Source of the DNA: Chitinophagaceae bacterium 26-R-25
Lineage (GTDB): Bacteria; Bacteroidota; Bacteroidia; Chitinophagales; Chitinophagaceae
Length of the DNA stretch: 64,000 bases
Assembly (NCBI GenBank): GCA_029906195.1
Contig: JARWSJ010000001.1
Coordinates: 2,604,001 to 2,668,000 of the forward strand
Direction: 5' to 3'
Shown: one piece after another, positions 8,180-16,454 of the stretch
How positions within the stretch are numbered: position 1 is the stretch's first letter
How the letters are laid out: each line of letters starts with the position of its first letter
Position numbers and translations under genes: made by a program
The notes under the pieces: generated by a model
What the model saw: the letters and a program-made list of their open reading frames with translations, nothing else
Databases searched by the model: none
What the model was told of the DNA's origin: nothing

Positions 8180-9322
8180 CTAAAGCACTCCCTTCGTGCT
8201 TGGTAAATAATTACTCAGCGGATCTCTTTTAACGGCCATTTTTATCGCCTTTGCGAAGGCTTTAAAGATGGCTTCTATTTTGTGGTGTTCGTTATCTCCT
8301 TTGCATTCGATATTCAGGTTGCATTTGGCAGCATCGCTGAATGATTTGAAGAAATGAAAGAACATTTCTGTTGGCATCTCCCCTATTTTTTCTCTCTTGA
8401 ATTCTGCATTCCAAACGAGCCAGTTTCTTCCGCCAAAATCAATCAGCACCTTGGCTTCGGCTTCATCCATTGGTAAAGCAAAGCCATATCTTTCCATGCC
8501 GCGTTTGTCGGTAAGCGCTTGCGCAAATGCTTCTCCGAGCGCAATGCCGGTATCTTCTATGGTATGGTGTTCATCAATGTGCAGATCACCTTTTGTAACA
8601 ATGTTGAGATCCATTTTCCCGTGTCGGGCGATTTGATCGAGCATGTGATCAAAGAAACCAAGACCGGTAGAAATATTTGCTTTGCCGCTTCCGTCGAGAT
8701 TTACTTCTACGTGAATCTTTGTCTCGCTTGTATTGCGATCGTGGGTAACCACACGCTGACCAAGTTTCAAAAATTCATAGATCTTGCTCCAGTCGGTCGA
8801 CTCCAACGCAACAGTTGTTTTACGAAGATCTTCCGCTTTATCATTTATTTCAGCTCCCCCCAAACTTGCATCTTCATTCAGCCAGATCGCTTTACAGCCA
8901 AGGTTTTTAGCCAGTTGCACGTCCGTTATTCTATCACCAATCACAAATGAATTGGCAATGTCGTATGCGGGATTGTTCAAATATTCTGTTAGCATTCCAA
9001 TGCCCGGCTTGCGTGTTGGCGCATTCTCAGCAGGAAACGTTTTGTCAATGTGCACTTTCGAAAAATGAATGCCTTCCCCTTCTAAACTTTTCATCACTAA
9101 ATTATGCAACGGCCAAAAGGTATCTTCCGGAAATACGGGCGTTCCCAAACCATCCTGATTGGTAACCATCACCAGTTCATAATCCAGCTCACGGGCAATG
9201 CGTCCCATAAATTCAAACATCTTCGGATAAAAAGTGAGTTTGTCAAACGAATCAAGCTGATAAGTAGGCGGAGCTTCATTTATAAGCGTTCCATCACGAT
9301 CGATAAAGAGAATTGGCTTCAT
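8180..9322 (-). CDS. hisB: Bifunctional histidinol-phosphatase / imidazoleglycerol-phosphate dehydratase
   Basis: The 380-residue protein catalyses two steps of histidine synthesis. The N-terminal HAD phosphatase (about residues 1-165) has the nucleophile motif DRDGTLI at 8-14 and a cysteine/histidine-poor zinc-loop region. The C-terminal dehydratase (about 185-380) has the paired metal motifs HHTIEDTG and [12 protein letters not shown]. The length matches the bifunctional form. It is the last visible gene of the minus-strand his operon but is separated from hisC by two redox genes. hisH, hisA, hisF and hisIE are not in the window downstream of it. Confidence 0.97.
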   Translation of the reverse strand: MKPILFIDRDGTLINEAPPTYQLDSFDKLTFYPKMFEFMGRIARELDYELVMVTNQDGLGTPVFPEDTFWPLHNLVMKSLEGEGIHFSKVHIDKTFPAENAPTRKPGIGMLTEYLNNPAYDIANSFVIGDRITDVQLAKNLGCKAIWLNEDASLGGAEINDKAEDLRKTTVALESTDWSKIYEFLKLGQRVVTHDRNTSETKIHVEVNLDGSGKANISTGLGFFDHMLDQIARHGKMDLNIVTKGDLHIDEHHTIEDTGIALGEAFAQALTDKRGMERYGFALPMDEAEAKVLIDFGGRNWLVWNAEFKREKIGEMPTEMFFHFFKSFSDAAKCNLNIECKGDNEHHKIEAIFKAFAKAIKMAVKRDPLSNYLPSTKGVL

Positions 9323-9363
9323 GAGAAATGTAAAAAGTGAAAATTAAAAATGTGTTTAGTTAG

Positions 9364-9384
9364 AGACAAGGCAATGCCTTGTCT
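9364..9384. repeat. AGACAAGGC hairpin
   Basis: A perfect 9-bp stem, AGACAAGGC/GCCTTGTCT, with an AAT loop lies between the cytochrome c stop and hisB. There is no T-tract, so it is not an obvious terminator. Confidence 0.5.
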
Positions 9385-9410
9385 GTACGGGCAGTGTATT
9401 GCTTCTATCA

Positions 9411-9821
9411 TTATTTCTTCGGTCTTGCGGCTTTTACCTCCGCTACTGTTACCGCAGAAGCTTTGTTTCCAAAGTTGTTTCGTACGTAAGTGAGCACGTC
9501 CGCAATTTGCTGATCGGTTAAGAAGTTGTGTGGCGCCATTACGTTGCTGTAATCTTCGCCTTCTACTTCTACGCCGGAAAGCCCGTTCATTACAATGCCA
9601 ATGAGTTTTTTCTTGTCGCCCAATACAAATTTCGTTTTGATCAAAGGAGGGTTCATACGTGGGGCACCGCCACCGTCCTGCATGTGACAAGCAAGGCAAT
9701 ATGTATCATACACAACTTTGCCGCGATCTTTTGACGCTTTTAAGCCTGACTGCTGAGGCAGGGTGAATGCGCAAATAAAAAGAACCAATACCGGAAAAAT
9801 GATTGCTGAAATTGTTTTCAT
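9411..9821 (-). CDS. Class I cytochrome c, periplasmic electron carrier
   Basis: The 136-residue protein starts at MKTISAIIFPVLVLFICAF, a signal peptide. An earlier start at 9860 is rejected because the extra residues come from the repeat arm at 9831-9854. The haem site CLACH is at residues 42-46, and a methionine of SNVMAPHNF is the likely sixth ligand. The gene directly follows a PQQ-type sugar dehydrogenase on the same strand, so it probably takes electrons from it. Both genes sit inside the his operon. Confidence 0.9.
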   Translation of the reverse strand: MKTISAIIFPVLVLFICAFTLPQQSGLKASKDRGKVVYDTYCLACHMQDGGGAPRMNPPLIKTKFVLGDKKKLIGIVMNGLSGVEVEGEDYSNVMAPHNFLTDQQIADVLTYVRNNFGNKASAVTVAEVKAARPKK

Positions 9822-9830
9822 GTTGACTCC

Positions 9831-9942
9831 TGTAGGGGCGAATCGCATTCGCCCTCCCAAATTATTTAAAAAATTATTTTATCAATCGGACAAATAGCTG
9901 GCAAAATAAATTTGTGCTTGGGCGAATGCGATTCGCCCCTAC
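9831..9942. repeat. GTAGGGGCGAAT palindrome with self-folding arms
   Basis: Arms 9831-9854 and 9920-9942 are complementary, and each arm is itself a hairpin (GGGCGAAT-CGC-ATTCGCCC). The same arm type appears inside the elements at 8067-8178 and 42891-42945. Confidence 0.8.
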
Positions 9943-9956
9943 GCTCCCCGATGTTT

Positions 9957-11240
9957 TTATTTTTTATAAGTTATTCTCCAAATTCTTCCCTGGTTGTCAT
10001 CGGAAATGTACAATGATCCATCAGGGCCTTGCGCCAATCCACACGGACGATAGGTTGCCCTGTTTATGTCCGCACCGGCGAAACCGTCTGCAAACACTTC
10101 CCAGTTGCCGCTTGGCATGCCATCCTTACCAAAAGGAACAAACACTACAAAGTAGCCAGCCTGCGGTTCGGGAGCGCGGTTCCATGATCCGTGGAAAGCG
10201 ATGAACGCACCGTTCTTGTATTTTTCAGGGAACATATCACCGGTGTAAAACAACAGATCGTTTGGTGCAAGGTGACCAGGGAACTGAACAATGGACTGTT
10301 CTTTGCTTCCACAGTCGCCTGCTTTTGTGCGATCTCCGCCGTATTCAGGATTTAGTACTTTCTGTTTTTTTGTGTAGTCATAGTAGCAATAAGGCCATCC
10401 ACAGTCTGATCCCAATTTCACTTTGAACATTTCTTCTGAAGGATTTTCAGCACCTTCTTTTTGGCTATACATTTCAGGATAAAACTGGAACAACTGATCG
10501 CGGCCATGTTGTGTAACGTACAGGCTATTAACAGCTGTGTTCCAATCAAGCCCCATCACATTACGCAAACCTGTTGCGTAACGAACTCCTTCTGCATAGC
10601 TTTGATTTGGTTTGTCAACTTTGAACTGCCAAACGCCGCCTGCTGAATCCAGTATAGGGCAAGGTGACTGGCCGGGAGATCCTTTTACTCTATCCTGCAC
10701 CTGGCAGCAGTTTGAAGGAGCACCTATTGTTACGTAAATGTTTCCGTCGTTATCTAGCGTAAATGGTTTTGCTTCGTGTTGGTGATGATCCCACAAGCCA
10801 GTGATGATCTTCTCTGGTTGTGCGCCATCTGCCACTTCATTCTTTTCATTCAGTTTGTATCGAAAAACTTCTGTGTTGGAAGAAGCGTATAAATAACCGT
10901 TTTTAATCGCCATGCCGGTTCCGATGAAGTTGCCGAATCCAACTGTTTCGTCGAATTTACCATCGCCATTTTTATCGCGCAATCTCATAATGCCTTTGCC
11001 GTCTTTTAATTTCTCCAGTTTAGCATATAGGTCACCGTTACTATTTACAAATATGTGACGAACCCTACCAACTTTGTCGGCTACTATCTGACCGCCAAAA
11101 CCTGCTGGCAATTTGATGCCGCCATTGTCCGGATCAGGCACAGGGCTATTCGTTGCTACCTTTGTTGTATCGCCGGCGCAAGCGCTCAAAGTGAGCAGGC
11201 ACGCCATCAAACAATAAAATGATTGTCGAAAAATAGACAT
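9957..11240 (-). CDS. PQQ-dependent sugar dehydrogenase-like (glucose/sorbosone dehydrogenase family)
   Basis: The 427-residue protein starts at MSIFRQSFYCLMACLLTLSAC, a lipoprotein signal peptide with lipobox LSAC. Family features include LPAGFGGQIVADKVGRVRHIFV, the blade motifs NGDLYAKL and GNIYVTIGAPSNCC, and GLRNVMGLDWN and WPYCYYDYT loops, as in soluble-type PQQ aldose/sorbosone dehydrogenases with a six-bladed propeller. The expected reaction is oxidation of a sugar in the periplasm with transfer to the neighbouring cytochrome c. Whether PQQ is made or taken up cannot be seen here. The gene lies within the his operon. Confidence 0.85.
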   Translation of the reverse strand: MSIFRQSFYCLMACLLTLSACAGDTTKVATNSPVPDPDNGGIKLPAGFGGQIVADKVGRVRHIFVNSNGDLYAKLEKLKDGKGIMRLRDKNGDGKFDETVGFGNFIGTGMAIKNGYLYASSNTEVFRYKLNEKNEVADGAQPEKIITGLWDHHQHEAKPFTLDNDGNIYVTIGAPSNCCQVQDRVKGSPGQSPCPILDSAGGVWQFKVDKPNQSYAEGVRYATGLRNVMGLDWNTAVNSLYVTQHGRDQLFQFYPEMYSQKEGAENPSEEMFKVKLGSDCGWPYCYYDYTKKQKVLNPEYGGDRTKAGDCGSKEQSIVQFPGHLAPNDLLFYTGDMFPEKYKNGAFIAFHGSWNRAPEPQAGYFVVFVPFGKDGMPSGNWEVFADGFAGADINRATYRPCGLAQGPDGSLYISDDNQGRIWRITYKK

Positions 11241-11311
11241 GGTGTTAATTTTTGGTAAGGTAAAAGTAAAATATTGAAAGTGAAACATTGTTTACATAAA
11301 CGGCAGGGAGC

Positions 11312-11456
11312 AATTAAGAATTAGGAATTACGAATTAAGAATTCTTCAAGGCGGATCTTTGATTATGATTTGCGACCGTGCCAACCAACGAACGATGGAA
11401 TTCACAAAGCAAATCGCACGCTCAACAATTCCTAATTCCTAATTCCTAATTTCTCC
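11312..11456. repeat. Heptamer palindrome, TTAAGAA type, overlapping the hisC end
   Basis: The left arm (11312-11343) has units TTAAGAA, TTAGGAA, TTACGAA and TTAAGAA. The right arm is TTCCTAA-based and runs into hisC, where it encodes the last residues IRN and the TAG stop. Confidence 0.85.
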
Positions 11457-12488
11457 CAATCTCTCCAACAACGCAGCATTCTCTTCCTCCGTTCCAATCG
11501 TTATGCGCAAACATCCTTCACACAATTCTACTTTACTTCTGTCGCGGACAACTATTCCTTTTTCGAGTAAGAAATTATACGTGCCTTTTGCATCATTCAC
11601 TTTTACCAAAATGAAATTGGCATCACTTGGATAAATTTTTTGAACGATAGGCAATTGTCCAAGTTGTGCAACCAATGCTTCGCGTTGTTGCACGATGGTG
11701 CGGATCATTTCATTTACCTGTTCCACCTCTTCCAAAGCCTTCAAAACCAATTCCTGCGAAGCCTGGTTAATGTTGTAAGGAGGCTTGATTTTGTTCATCA
11801 CCTCGATTATTTCCTGTGATGCAAAAGCCATACCGACACGCAATGCGGCGAGTCCCCATGCTTTGCTCAGCGTTTGCATTACCAGCAGATTTGGGTATTC
11901 ACTCAACTCCTGCGTAAATGAACGGTAGCGGGAGAAGTTGATATAAGCTTCATCTATTACCACAAGGCCAGGGAAGTTGTTAAGTACAATTTCTACATCT
12001 TCCCTATCCAAAGAATTTCCGGTAGGATTGTTAGGAGAACAAAGCCAGATGATCTTTGTGTTGGCATCCACGAGCGTTTCAAGGTGAACGAGGTCAAGCT
12101 GGAAATTGTCCAGCAAGCGTGCCTTGCGCACTTCCACATCGTTGATGTTGGCGCTTACTTCATACATGCCGTACGTTGGCGGGCAAATGATCACGTTGTC
12201 TTTTCCCGGATTGCACAATGCCCTGTACAAAATGTCGATGCACTCGTCGCTGCCATTTCCGATGAACATATTTTCAATCGGAAGCCCTTTGATCTGCTGC
12301 AATTTTTCTTTCACTTTTATCTGCAATGGATCTGGATAACGGTTATACCATTTGATCAATGGAGAGCCGTAACTGTTTTCGTTGGCGTCTAAAAATATTC
12401 TTGCTTCGCCCTTGAACTCATCTCTTGCTGATGAATAAGGCACTAATTTTTTTATGTTTTCTCTGAGGAGACTATTGAAGTCGAACAT
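11439..12488 (-). CDS. hisC: Histidinol-phosphate aminotransferase
   Basis: The 349-residue protein is a class I/II PLP aminotransferase. It converts imidazole-acetol phosphate and glutamate to histidinol phosphate. Visible motifs are FIGNGSDECIDIL (phosphate/PLP binding), SPNNPTGN, VVIDEAYINF, and the PLP lysine in TLSKAWGLAALRVG. The start at 12488 gives MFDFNSLLRENIKKLVPYSSARDEF, normal for the family. The final codons and stop are contributed by the palindrome arm. Third gene of the his operon after hisG and hisD. Confidence 0.97.
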   Translation of the reverse strand: MFDFNSLLRENIKKLVPYSSARDEFKGEARIFLDANENSYGSPLIKWYNRYPDPLQIKVKEKLQQIKGLPIENMFIGNGSDECIDILYRALCNPGKDNVIICPPTYGMYEVSANINDVEVRKARLLDNFQLDLVHLETLVDANTKIIWLCSPNNPTGNSLDREDVEIVLNNFPGLVVIDEAYINFSRYRSFTQELSEYPNLLVMQTLSKAWGLAALRVGMAFASQEIIEVMNKIKPPYNINQASQELVLKALEEVEQVNEMIRTIVQQREALVAQLGQLPIVQKIYPSDANFILVKVNDAKGTYNFLLEKGIVVRDRSKVELCEGCLRITIGTEEENAALLERLGEIRN

Positions 12489-12518
12489 GATTTTAATTGT
12501 TGTTGGTTAGTGACTGGG

Positions 12519-12614
12519 AATTGAAAGTTGAAAATTGAAAACTGAAAATGCGTCAAGTGAAACAGCCTGATTAGCTTTTAGGCATTTTCAATTTTCAACT
12601 TTCAATTTTCAATT
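12519..12614. repeat. Heptamer palindrome, TTGAAAA type, overlapping the hisD end
   Basis: The left arm has four units (TTGAAAG, TTGAAAA, TTGAAAA, CTGAAAA). The right arm forms the hisD 3' end, encoding IEN and TGA. The centre shares a TCAG(CC/GG)CTGTTTCA-like stretch with the element at 19208-19303. Confidence 0.85.
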
Positions 12615-13882
12615 AATCTAATGGTTACTGCATTTCTATGCGCATCCAGCCCTTCCGCTGTTGCCATCAGCTCTACTGCTTTGCCGATTCGATGCAGTCC
12701 ATCTCTGCTTAATTTTTGATAGGTAATTTTTTTGACAAAACTATCAACACTCACGCCGCTGTAGGCTCGTGCATAGCCGTTTGTAGGCAGCGTGTGGTTG
12801 GTTCCGCTAGCGTAATCACCTACACTTTCCGGAGAATAATTTCCAAGAAATATAGAACCTGCATTGATAATTTTTGTAGCAATTGCTTCATCATTTTCGC
12901 AAGCAATGATCAGGTGTTCTGCGGCATATTCATTTACGAGATCAACGGCTTCTTCAATATTTTTTACAACAATCGCTTTGCTGTTTTCGAGCGCTTTTAC
13001 AGCAAGGTCTTTTCTTGTTAAAACAGCTAACTGTTTATCCAATTCCTGTTGTACTTTTTCAACAAATGCATTATCTGTGGTTACGAGCAGCACCTGGCTG
13101 TCCACACCGTGTTCTGCTTGTGAAAGCAAATCGGCGGCTACGAAGGCTGCATTTGCTGAAGCATCGGCCAACACACAAACTTCACTGGGACCAGCCGGCA
13201 TGTCGATGGCAACACCGTCTTTTTGGATCAGTTGCTTTGCGCAGGTTACGTATTGATTGCCGGGGCCAAATATCTTGTAGACCTTTGATATCGTTGCTGT
13301 TCCATAGGCCATTGCGCCAATTGCCTGCACACCACCAACTTTAAAAACATTGGTAATACCTGCCAATTGTGCCGCATATAATATTGCCGGATGTAGCTTC
13401 CCTTCTTTATTCGGTGGCGAGCACAAAATAATTTCCCTGCAACCAGCAAGCTTTGCGGGAATACCAAGCATTAAGATAGTTGAAAACAAAGGTGCCGTAC
13501 CTCCGGGGATGTAAAGCCCTACTTTTTCAATGCCTACGCTTTTGCGCCAGCATTGCACGCCGGGCATTGTTTCAATTATTTCAACTGCGGATAATTGTTT
13601 GCTGTGAAAAGCTTCAATATTTTTCGCAGCAAGTTGAATGGCTTCCTTTAATTCTGCTGTCAACAAATTTGTCGCTTCGGCAAATTCATTCGCTTCGGCT
13701 TTGATGGATTTCAATTCAACGCCATCAAACTGCTTTGTGTATTGTTGCACCGCTTCATCTCCACGCTGTTTCACCTCATCCAACACTTTCTTCACCGTTG
13801 TTTCCAGCGAAGTATTGTCCAACACAGGACGTTGTAAGAGTGCTGGCCATTCAGAACGGTTGGGCAAAAGAATGTTTTTCAT
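12602..13882 (-). CDS. hisD: Histidinol dehydrogenase
   Basis: The 426-residue protein is a zinc and NAD enzyme that performs the last two oxidations to histidine. Family signatures are seen: GLYIPGGTAPLFSTILM, KVGGVQAIGAMAYGT, IFGPGNQYV, DMPAGPSEV, LSQAEHGVDSQV (metal Gln/His), NHTLPTNGYARAYSGVSVDSF and GLxAHRNAV at the C-terminus. It follows hisG with an 80-bp gap occupied by a TTGAGAG palindrome. Its last three residues and stop codon are encoded by a repeat arm. Confidence 0.97.
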   Translation of the reverse strand: MKNILLPNRSEWPALLQRPVLDNTSLETTVKKVLDEVKQRGDEAVQQYTKQFDGVELKSIKAEANEFAEATNLLTAELKEAIQLAAKNIEAFHSKQLSAVEIIETMPGVQCWRKSVGIEKVGLYIPGGTAPLFSTILMLGIPAKLAGCREIILCSPPNKEGKLHPAILYAAQLAGITNVFKVGGVQAIGAMAYGTATISKVYKIFGPGNQYVTCAKQLIQKDGVAIDMPAGPSEVCVLADASANAAFVAADLLSQAEHGVDSQVLLVTTDNAFVEKVQQELDKQLAVLTRKDLAVKALENSKAIVVKNIEEAVDLVNEYAAEHLIIACENDEAIATKIINAGSIFLGNYSPESVGDYASGTNHTLPTNGYARAYSGVSVDSFVKKITYQKLSRDGLHRIGKAVELMATAEGLDAHRNAVTIRLIEN

Positions 13883-13885
13883 TTT

Positions 13886-13958
<73 letters not shown>

Positions 13959-13963
13959 TTAAA

Positions 13964-14827
13964 TTAAATGATCATTTTTTCAATCGGCACTACCAAAATG
14001 CCTTGTGCGCCTTTGTCTTTCAGTTGTTCGATGATGTCCCAGAAAGTATCTTCACTCAATACGCTGTGTACGGAGCTCCAGCCTTCTTGCGCCAAAGGCA
14101 ATACAGTCGGGCTTTTCATGCCGGGAAGCAATGCGATGATCTCTTTCAGTTTATCATTCGGCGCATTCAGCAGCACATATTTTGTACGCTTTGCTTTTTT
14201 AACTGCCTGGATACGAAACACCAGTTTTTTCAACAGTTGCTGCTGTGTTTCGTTGAGTTTATTGTTCTTGATTAAAACCGATTGTGATTGCAAAATGGTT
14301 TCTACCTCTTTCAAACCATTCATGAAAAGTGTAGAGCCGCTGCTTACGAGGTCGCAAACAACATCGGCCAAACCTATGCCGGGAGCGATTTCCACTGATC
14401 CGCTGATCTCGTGGATCTCGGCATTTACATTATTGTCGCTCAAAAATTGTTTGGTGAGGAAAGGATAACTCGTTGCGATGCGCTTGCCTTCCAATGCCTT
14501 TACACTTGCATATTCCTGGCCGCGGGGAACGGCGATTGCCAAGCGGCATTTACCAAAACCAAGTTGCTCTACAATAGTGGTTTGTTTGTTTTTTTCGTAC
14601 AACACATTTTCACCTACGATGCCAATATCTGCCACGCCATCTTCTACGTATTGAGGAATATCATCGTCGCGTAAAAAGAAAACCTCGAGTGGAAAATTAT
14701 CCGATTCTGTTTTCAGGCGGTCCTTTACATTGCGTAGATCGATTCCACATTCGGCAAGAAGTTTTACGGAATCCTCATACAATCTTCCCGATTTCTGAAT
14801 GGCAATTCTAAGTTTTGTCTGGCTCAT
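13964..14827 (-). CDS. hisG: ATP phosphoribosyltransferase, long form
   Basis: The 287-residue protein starts at MSQTKLRIAIQKSGRLYEDS. The longer frame to 14869 would run into the attenuator terminator and is rejected. It catalyses the first committed step of histidine synthesis. Motifs are the N-terminal KSGRLYEDS, VADIGIVGENVLYE, SGSVEIAPGIGLADVVCDLVSSGSTL (PRPP-binding region) and a C-terminal domain (about residues 210-287) of the long form that binds histidine for feedback inhibition. It is the first gene of the operon, 28 bp after the attenuator terminator. Confidence 0.97.
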   Translation of the reverse strand: MSQTKLRIAIQKSGRLYEDSVKLLAECGIDLRNVKDRLKTESDNFPLEVFFLRDDDIPQYVEDGVADIGIVGENVLYEKNKQTTIVEQLGFGKCRLAIAVPRGQEYASVKALEGKRIATSYPFLTKQFLSDNNVNAEIHEISGSVEIAPGIGLADVVCDLVSSGSTLFMNGLKEVETILQSQSVLIKNNKLNETQQQLLKKLVFRIQAVKKAKRTKYVLLNAPNDKLKEIIALLPGMKSPTVLPLAQEGWSSVHSVLSEDTFWDIIEQLKDKGAQGILVVPIEKMII

Positions 14828-14854
14828 AATGACTTTTTGAAAGAGGCTTAAAAT

Positions 14855-14883
14855 AAAAAAAGGGCTCACATTTGTAAGCCCTT
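14855..14883 (-). terminator. his attenuator terminator
   Basis: On the minus strand AAGGGCT pairs with AGCCCTT around a short loop (extra CA/TG pairs possible), followed by six T. It sits between the leader peptide and hisG. Its 5' arm overlaps the antiterminator sequence GGGCTTAC. Confidence 0.85.
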
Positions 14884-14927
14884 CTCTGTTTGTTTTATTC
14901 GTTTAGATACATAACAACATCATCGGC

Positions 14928-14978
14928 TTACCCGTTGGAAATAAAATGATGATGATGGATATGTATGTTGATTTTCAT
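14928..14978 (-). CDS. hisL: his operon leader peptide
   Basis: A 16-residue ORF reads MKINIHIHHHHFISNG. Five of its sixteen residues are histidine, four of them consecutive. It starts about 11 bp after a Bacteroidota -7 box, so it is close to leaderless. The stop codon TAA lies inside the segment that can pair with either the His codons or the terminator arm. This is the classical design of a translation-coupled his attenuator. Confidence 0.85.
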   Translation of the reverse strand: MKINIHIHHHHFISNG

Positions 14979-14988
14979 AATTGTGACG

Positions 14989-15019
14989 CAAATGTAGTTG
15001 ATTCATTTAAAGAACCAAA
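14989..15019 (-). promoter_or_regulatory. his operon promoter, Bacteroidota type
   Basis: On the minus strand TTTG (15016-15019) is followed by exactly 19 bases and then TACATTTG (14989-14996). This fits the Bacteroidota consensus TTTG-N19..21-TAnnTTTG. Transcription would start a few bases before the leader ATG at 14978. Confidence 0.8.
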
Positions 15020-15035
15020 GTTTTTTTTGAATGAA

Positions 15036-15323
15036 TTTCACGCAAAGGCACGATGTGTTTCACGCAAAGAAGCAAAGGAGCAAAGGCGCTAAGGGTTTCA
15101 CGCGGCGAACGCAACGAGGCAACGACGCAGCGGAAAGTTTTTTGTGTGGCAGTCAATAAGGCCGGATAGTATTGCGCCTGTTGAAAAGAGCGTCGCAACC
15201 GTGCTAAGTCAAGTTCAAATGGAGACTTCAATATTCTTAATCCGCCGCGTCGCCGCTCCGCCGCGTTCGCCGCGTGAAAAAGCAATTTCTTTGCGCCTCT
15301 GCTCCTTAGCGCCTTTGCGTGAA
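15036..15323. repeat. CGCAAAG-type long palindrome
   Basis: An imperfect inverted repeat of about 288 bp. Its arms are made of 8-bp-period words (GCAAAGAA, GCAAAGGA, GCAAAGGC, GCTAAGGG) and a GC-rich inner arm (GCGGCGAACGC types). The gene-free space 14979-15381 holds only this, the his promoter and the fsa terminator. Confidence 0.75.
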
Positions 15324-15328
15324 ACAAA

Positions 15329-15355
15329 CAAAAAAGACGCTGCAGTTGCAGCGCC
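15329..15355 (-). terminator. Terminator of the aldolase gene
   Basis: On the minus strand GGCGCTGCA and TGCAGCGTC pair (one G-T), with AC at the tip, followed by a T-tract. It lies 27 bp after the stop of the aldolase gene. Confidence 0.8.
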
Positions 15356-15381
15356 TTTCCAGAATGAGATGTATGTTATGA

Positions 15382-16032
15382 TTACATTTTCTTTGCGTCT
15401 TCGAGAAATTTTGCAAGACCGATGTCAGTCAAAGGATGTTTCAGCATACCTAAGATTGGATCAAGCGGGCAAGTGCAGATGTCGGCACCAGCTTCAGCAC
15501 ATTTTACGATGTGCAAAGAGCTACGGATAGAGGCAGCCAAAATTTCAGTTTTGAAGCCCTGGATAGAGAAGATGTTTGCGATTTGAGCGATTAAGTCTAC
15601 ACCGTCCCAGTTGCTGTCGTCGATACGGCCGATGAATGGAGAAACCATTGCCGCACCCGCTTTTGCAGCCAAAATAGCCTGACCTGCAGAGAATACCAGC
15701 GTACAGTTTGTACGGATACCATTGTCAGTGAACCATTTGATCGCTTTTACACCGTCTTTTATCATTGGCACTTTCACCACGATATTTGGGTGAATAGCGG
15801 CTAATTTTTGTCCTTCTGCAATAATTGCATTGAATTCAGTAGAAAGCACTTCAGCACTGATATCACCGTCAACGATCTCGCAGATGGTTTTGTAGTGGTT
15901 GATAATGGCTTCTTCACCTTTAATGCCTTCTTTTGCCATTAAAGATGGATTGGTAGTAACACCGTCAAGGATACCAAGGTCGTGAGCTTCTTTGATTTGC
16001 GCGAGATTAGCGGTATCAATAAAAAATTTCAT
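15382..16032 (-). CDS. fsa: Fructose-6-phosphate aldolase / short transaldolase
   Basis: The 216-residue protein is a TalC/FSA-type TIM barrel, much shorter than classical transaldolase. Motifs are MKFFIDTANLAQIKEA, DGVTTNPSLMAKEG, and the Schiff-base lysine in NIVVKVPM (about residue 86), then NCTLVFSAGQAILAAKAGA, VSPFIGRIDD and ILAASIRS. It transfers dihydroxyacetone units or acts as transaldolase in the pentose phosphate pathway. Annotation as transaldolase is common for Bacteroidota members. It appears monocistronic, with its own terminator downstream. Confidence 0.93.
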   Translation of the reverse strand: MKFFIDTANLAQIKEAHDLGILDGVTTNPSLMAKEGIKGEEAIINHYKTICEIVDGDISAEVLSTEFNAIIAEGQKLAAIHPNIVVKVPMIKDGVKAIKWFTDNGIRTNCTLVFSAGQAILAAKAGAAMVSPFIGRIDDSNWDGVDLIAQIANIFSIQGFKTEILAASIRSSLHIVKCAEAGADICTCPLDPILGMLKHPLTDIGLAKFLEDAKKM

Positions 16033-16154
16033 GGTAGTATATAGTTTGTTTAATCAAGAGCTTAATACAAATGTGCTAATAAATTGGGGTATGAAGATAA
16101 GCAAAAACGGAAAAATATTATTAGCAGCTAAGTCAACACAGAGAAAAATAAAAA

Positions 16155-16252
16155 ATGGCAGGCTACTCACATCGCACCGCTACAACCACCTACCCTTGCT
16201 GCCTTCCGGCCCTGGGGGAGTTCAGTAGGAGCTGGTCGTGTAAGACCTGCCG
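16155..16252 (-). ncRNA. ffs: Signal recognition particle RNA, small bacterial type
   Basis: On the minus strand the apical domain reads GGGCCGGAAGGCAGCAAGGG, the conserved Ffh-binding tetraloop and internal-loop region. The ends pair (GGCAGG...CCTGCC), giving a single hairpin of about 100 nt, the size of 4.5S-like RNA. A TATCTTTG -7 box lies just upstream. It works with Ffh to target membrane and secreted proteins. Confidence 0.92.
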
Positions 16253-16255
16253 GCG

Positions 16256-16263
16256 CAAAGATA
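16256..16263 (-). promoter_or_regulatory. -7 box of the SRP RNA promoter
   Basis: TATCTTTG on the minus strand matches TAnnTTTG and lies 3-6 bases before the first paired base of the SRP RNA. I see no clear TTTG at -33. Confidence 0.6.
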
Positions 16264-16329
16264 GGGGAATGAGGATTATTTTTTGATGAAGTTTTTGAAA
16301 TATTTTTTTCTGACATGCGAAAGCATGTT

Positions 16330-16454
16330 GAATTAAGAATTAGGAATTAAGAATTAAGAATGCTTTCTGCGTAGCATTTCGTTGTCATACAAACCGCATG
16401 GTTGCTCAGTTGTTAACCCCTAATTCTTAATTCCTAATTCCTAATTCCTAATTC
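16330..16454. repeat. Heptamer palindrome, TTAAGAA type
   Basis: The left arm has TTAAGAA, TTAGGAA, TTAAGAA, TTAAGAA then TG, and the right arm is its complement. The inner box GAATGCTTTCTGCGTAGCA is shared with 19800-19818 and 57261-57279. The right arm encodes the last residue and stop of the next gene. Confidence 0.85.

Larger units (their letters stand above)
14855..14978 (-). promoter_or_regulatory. Histidine attenuator (leader peptide, antiterminator, terminator)
   Basis: Four segments are readable on the minus strand. Segment 1 is the His codons (CATCATC, in 14946-14957). Segment 2 is GTAAGCCGATGATG at 14918-14931, which contains the leader stop codon. Segment 3 is GGGCTTAC at 14874-14881. 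Segment 4 is the 3' arm of the terminator. CATCATC pairs with GATGATG (1:2), GTAAGCC with GGCTTAC (2:3), and AAGGGCT with AGCCCTT (3:4). A ribosome stalled at His codons frees segment 2 to form 2:3, which blocks the terminator. Confidence 0.85.
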
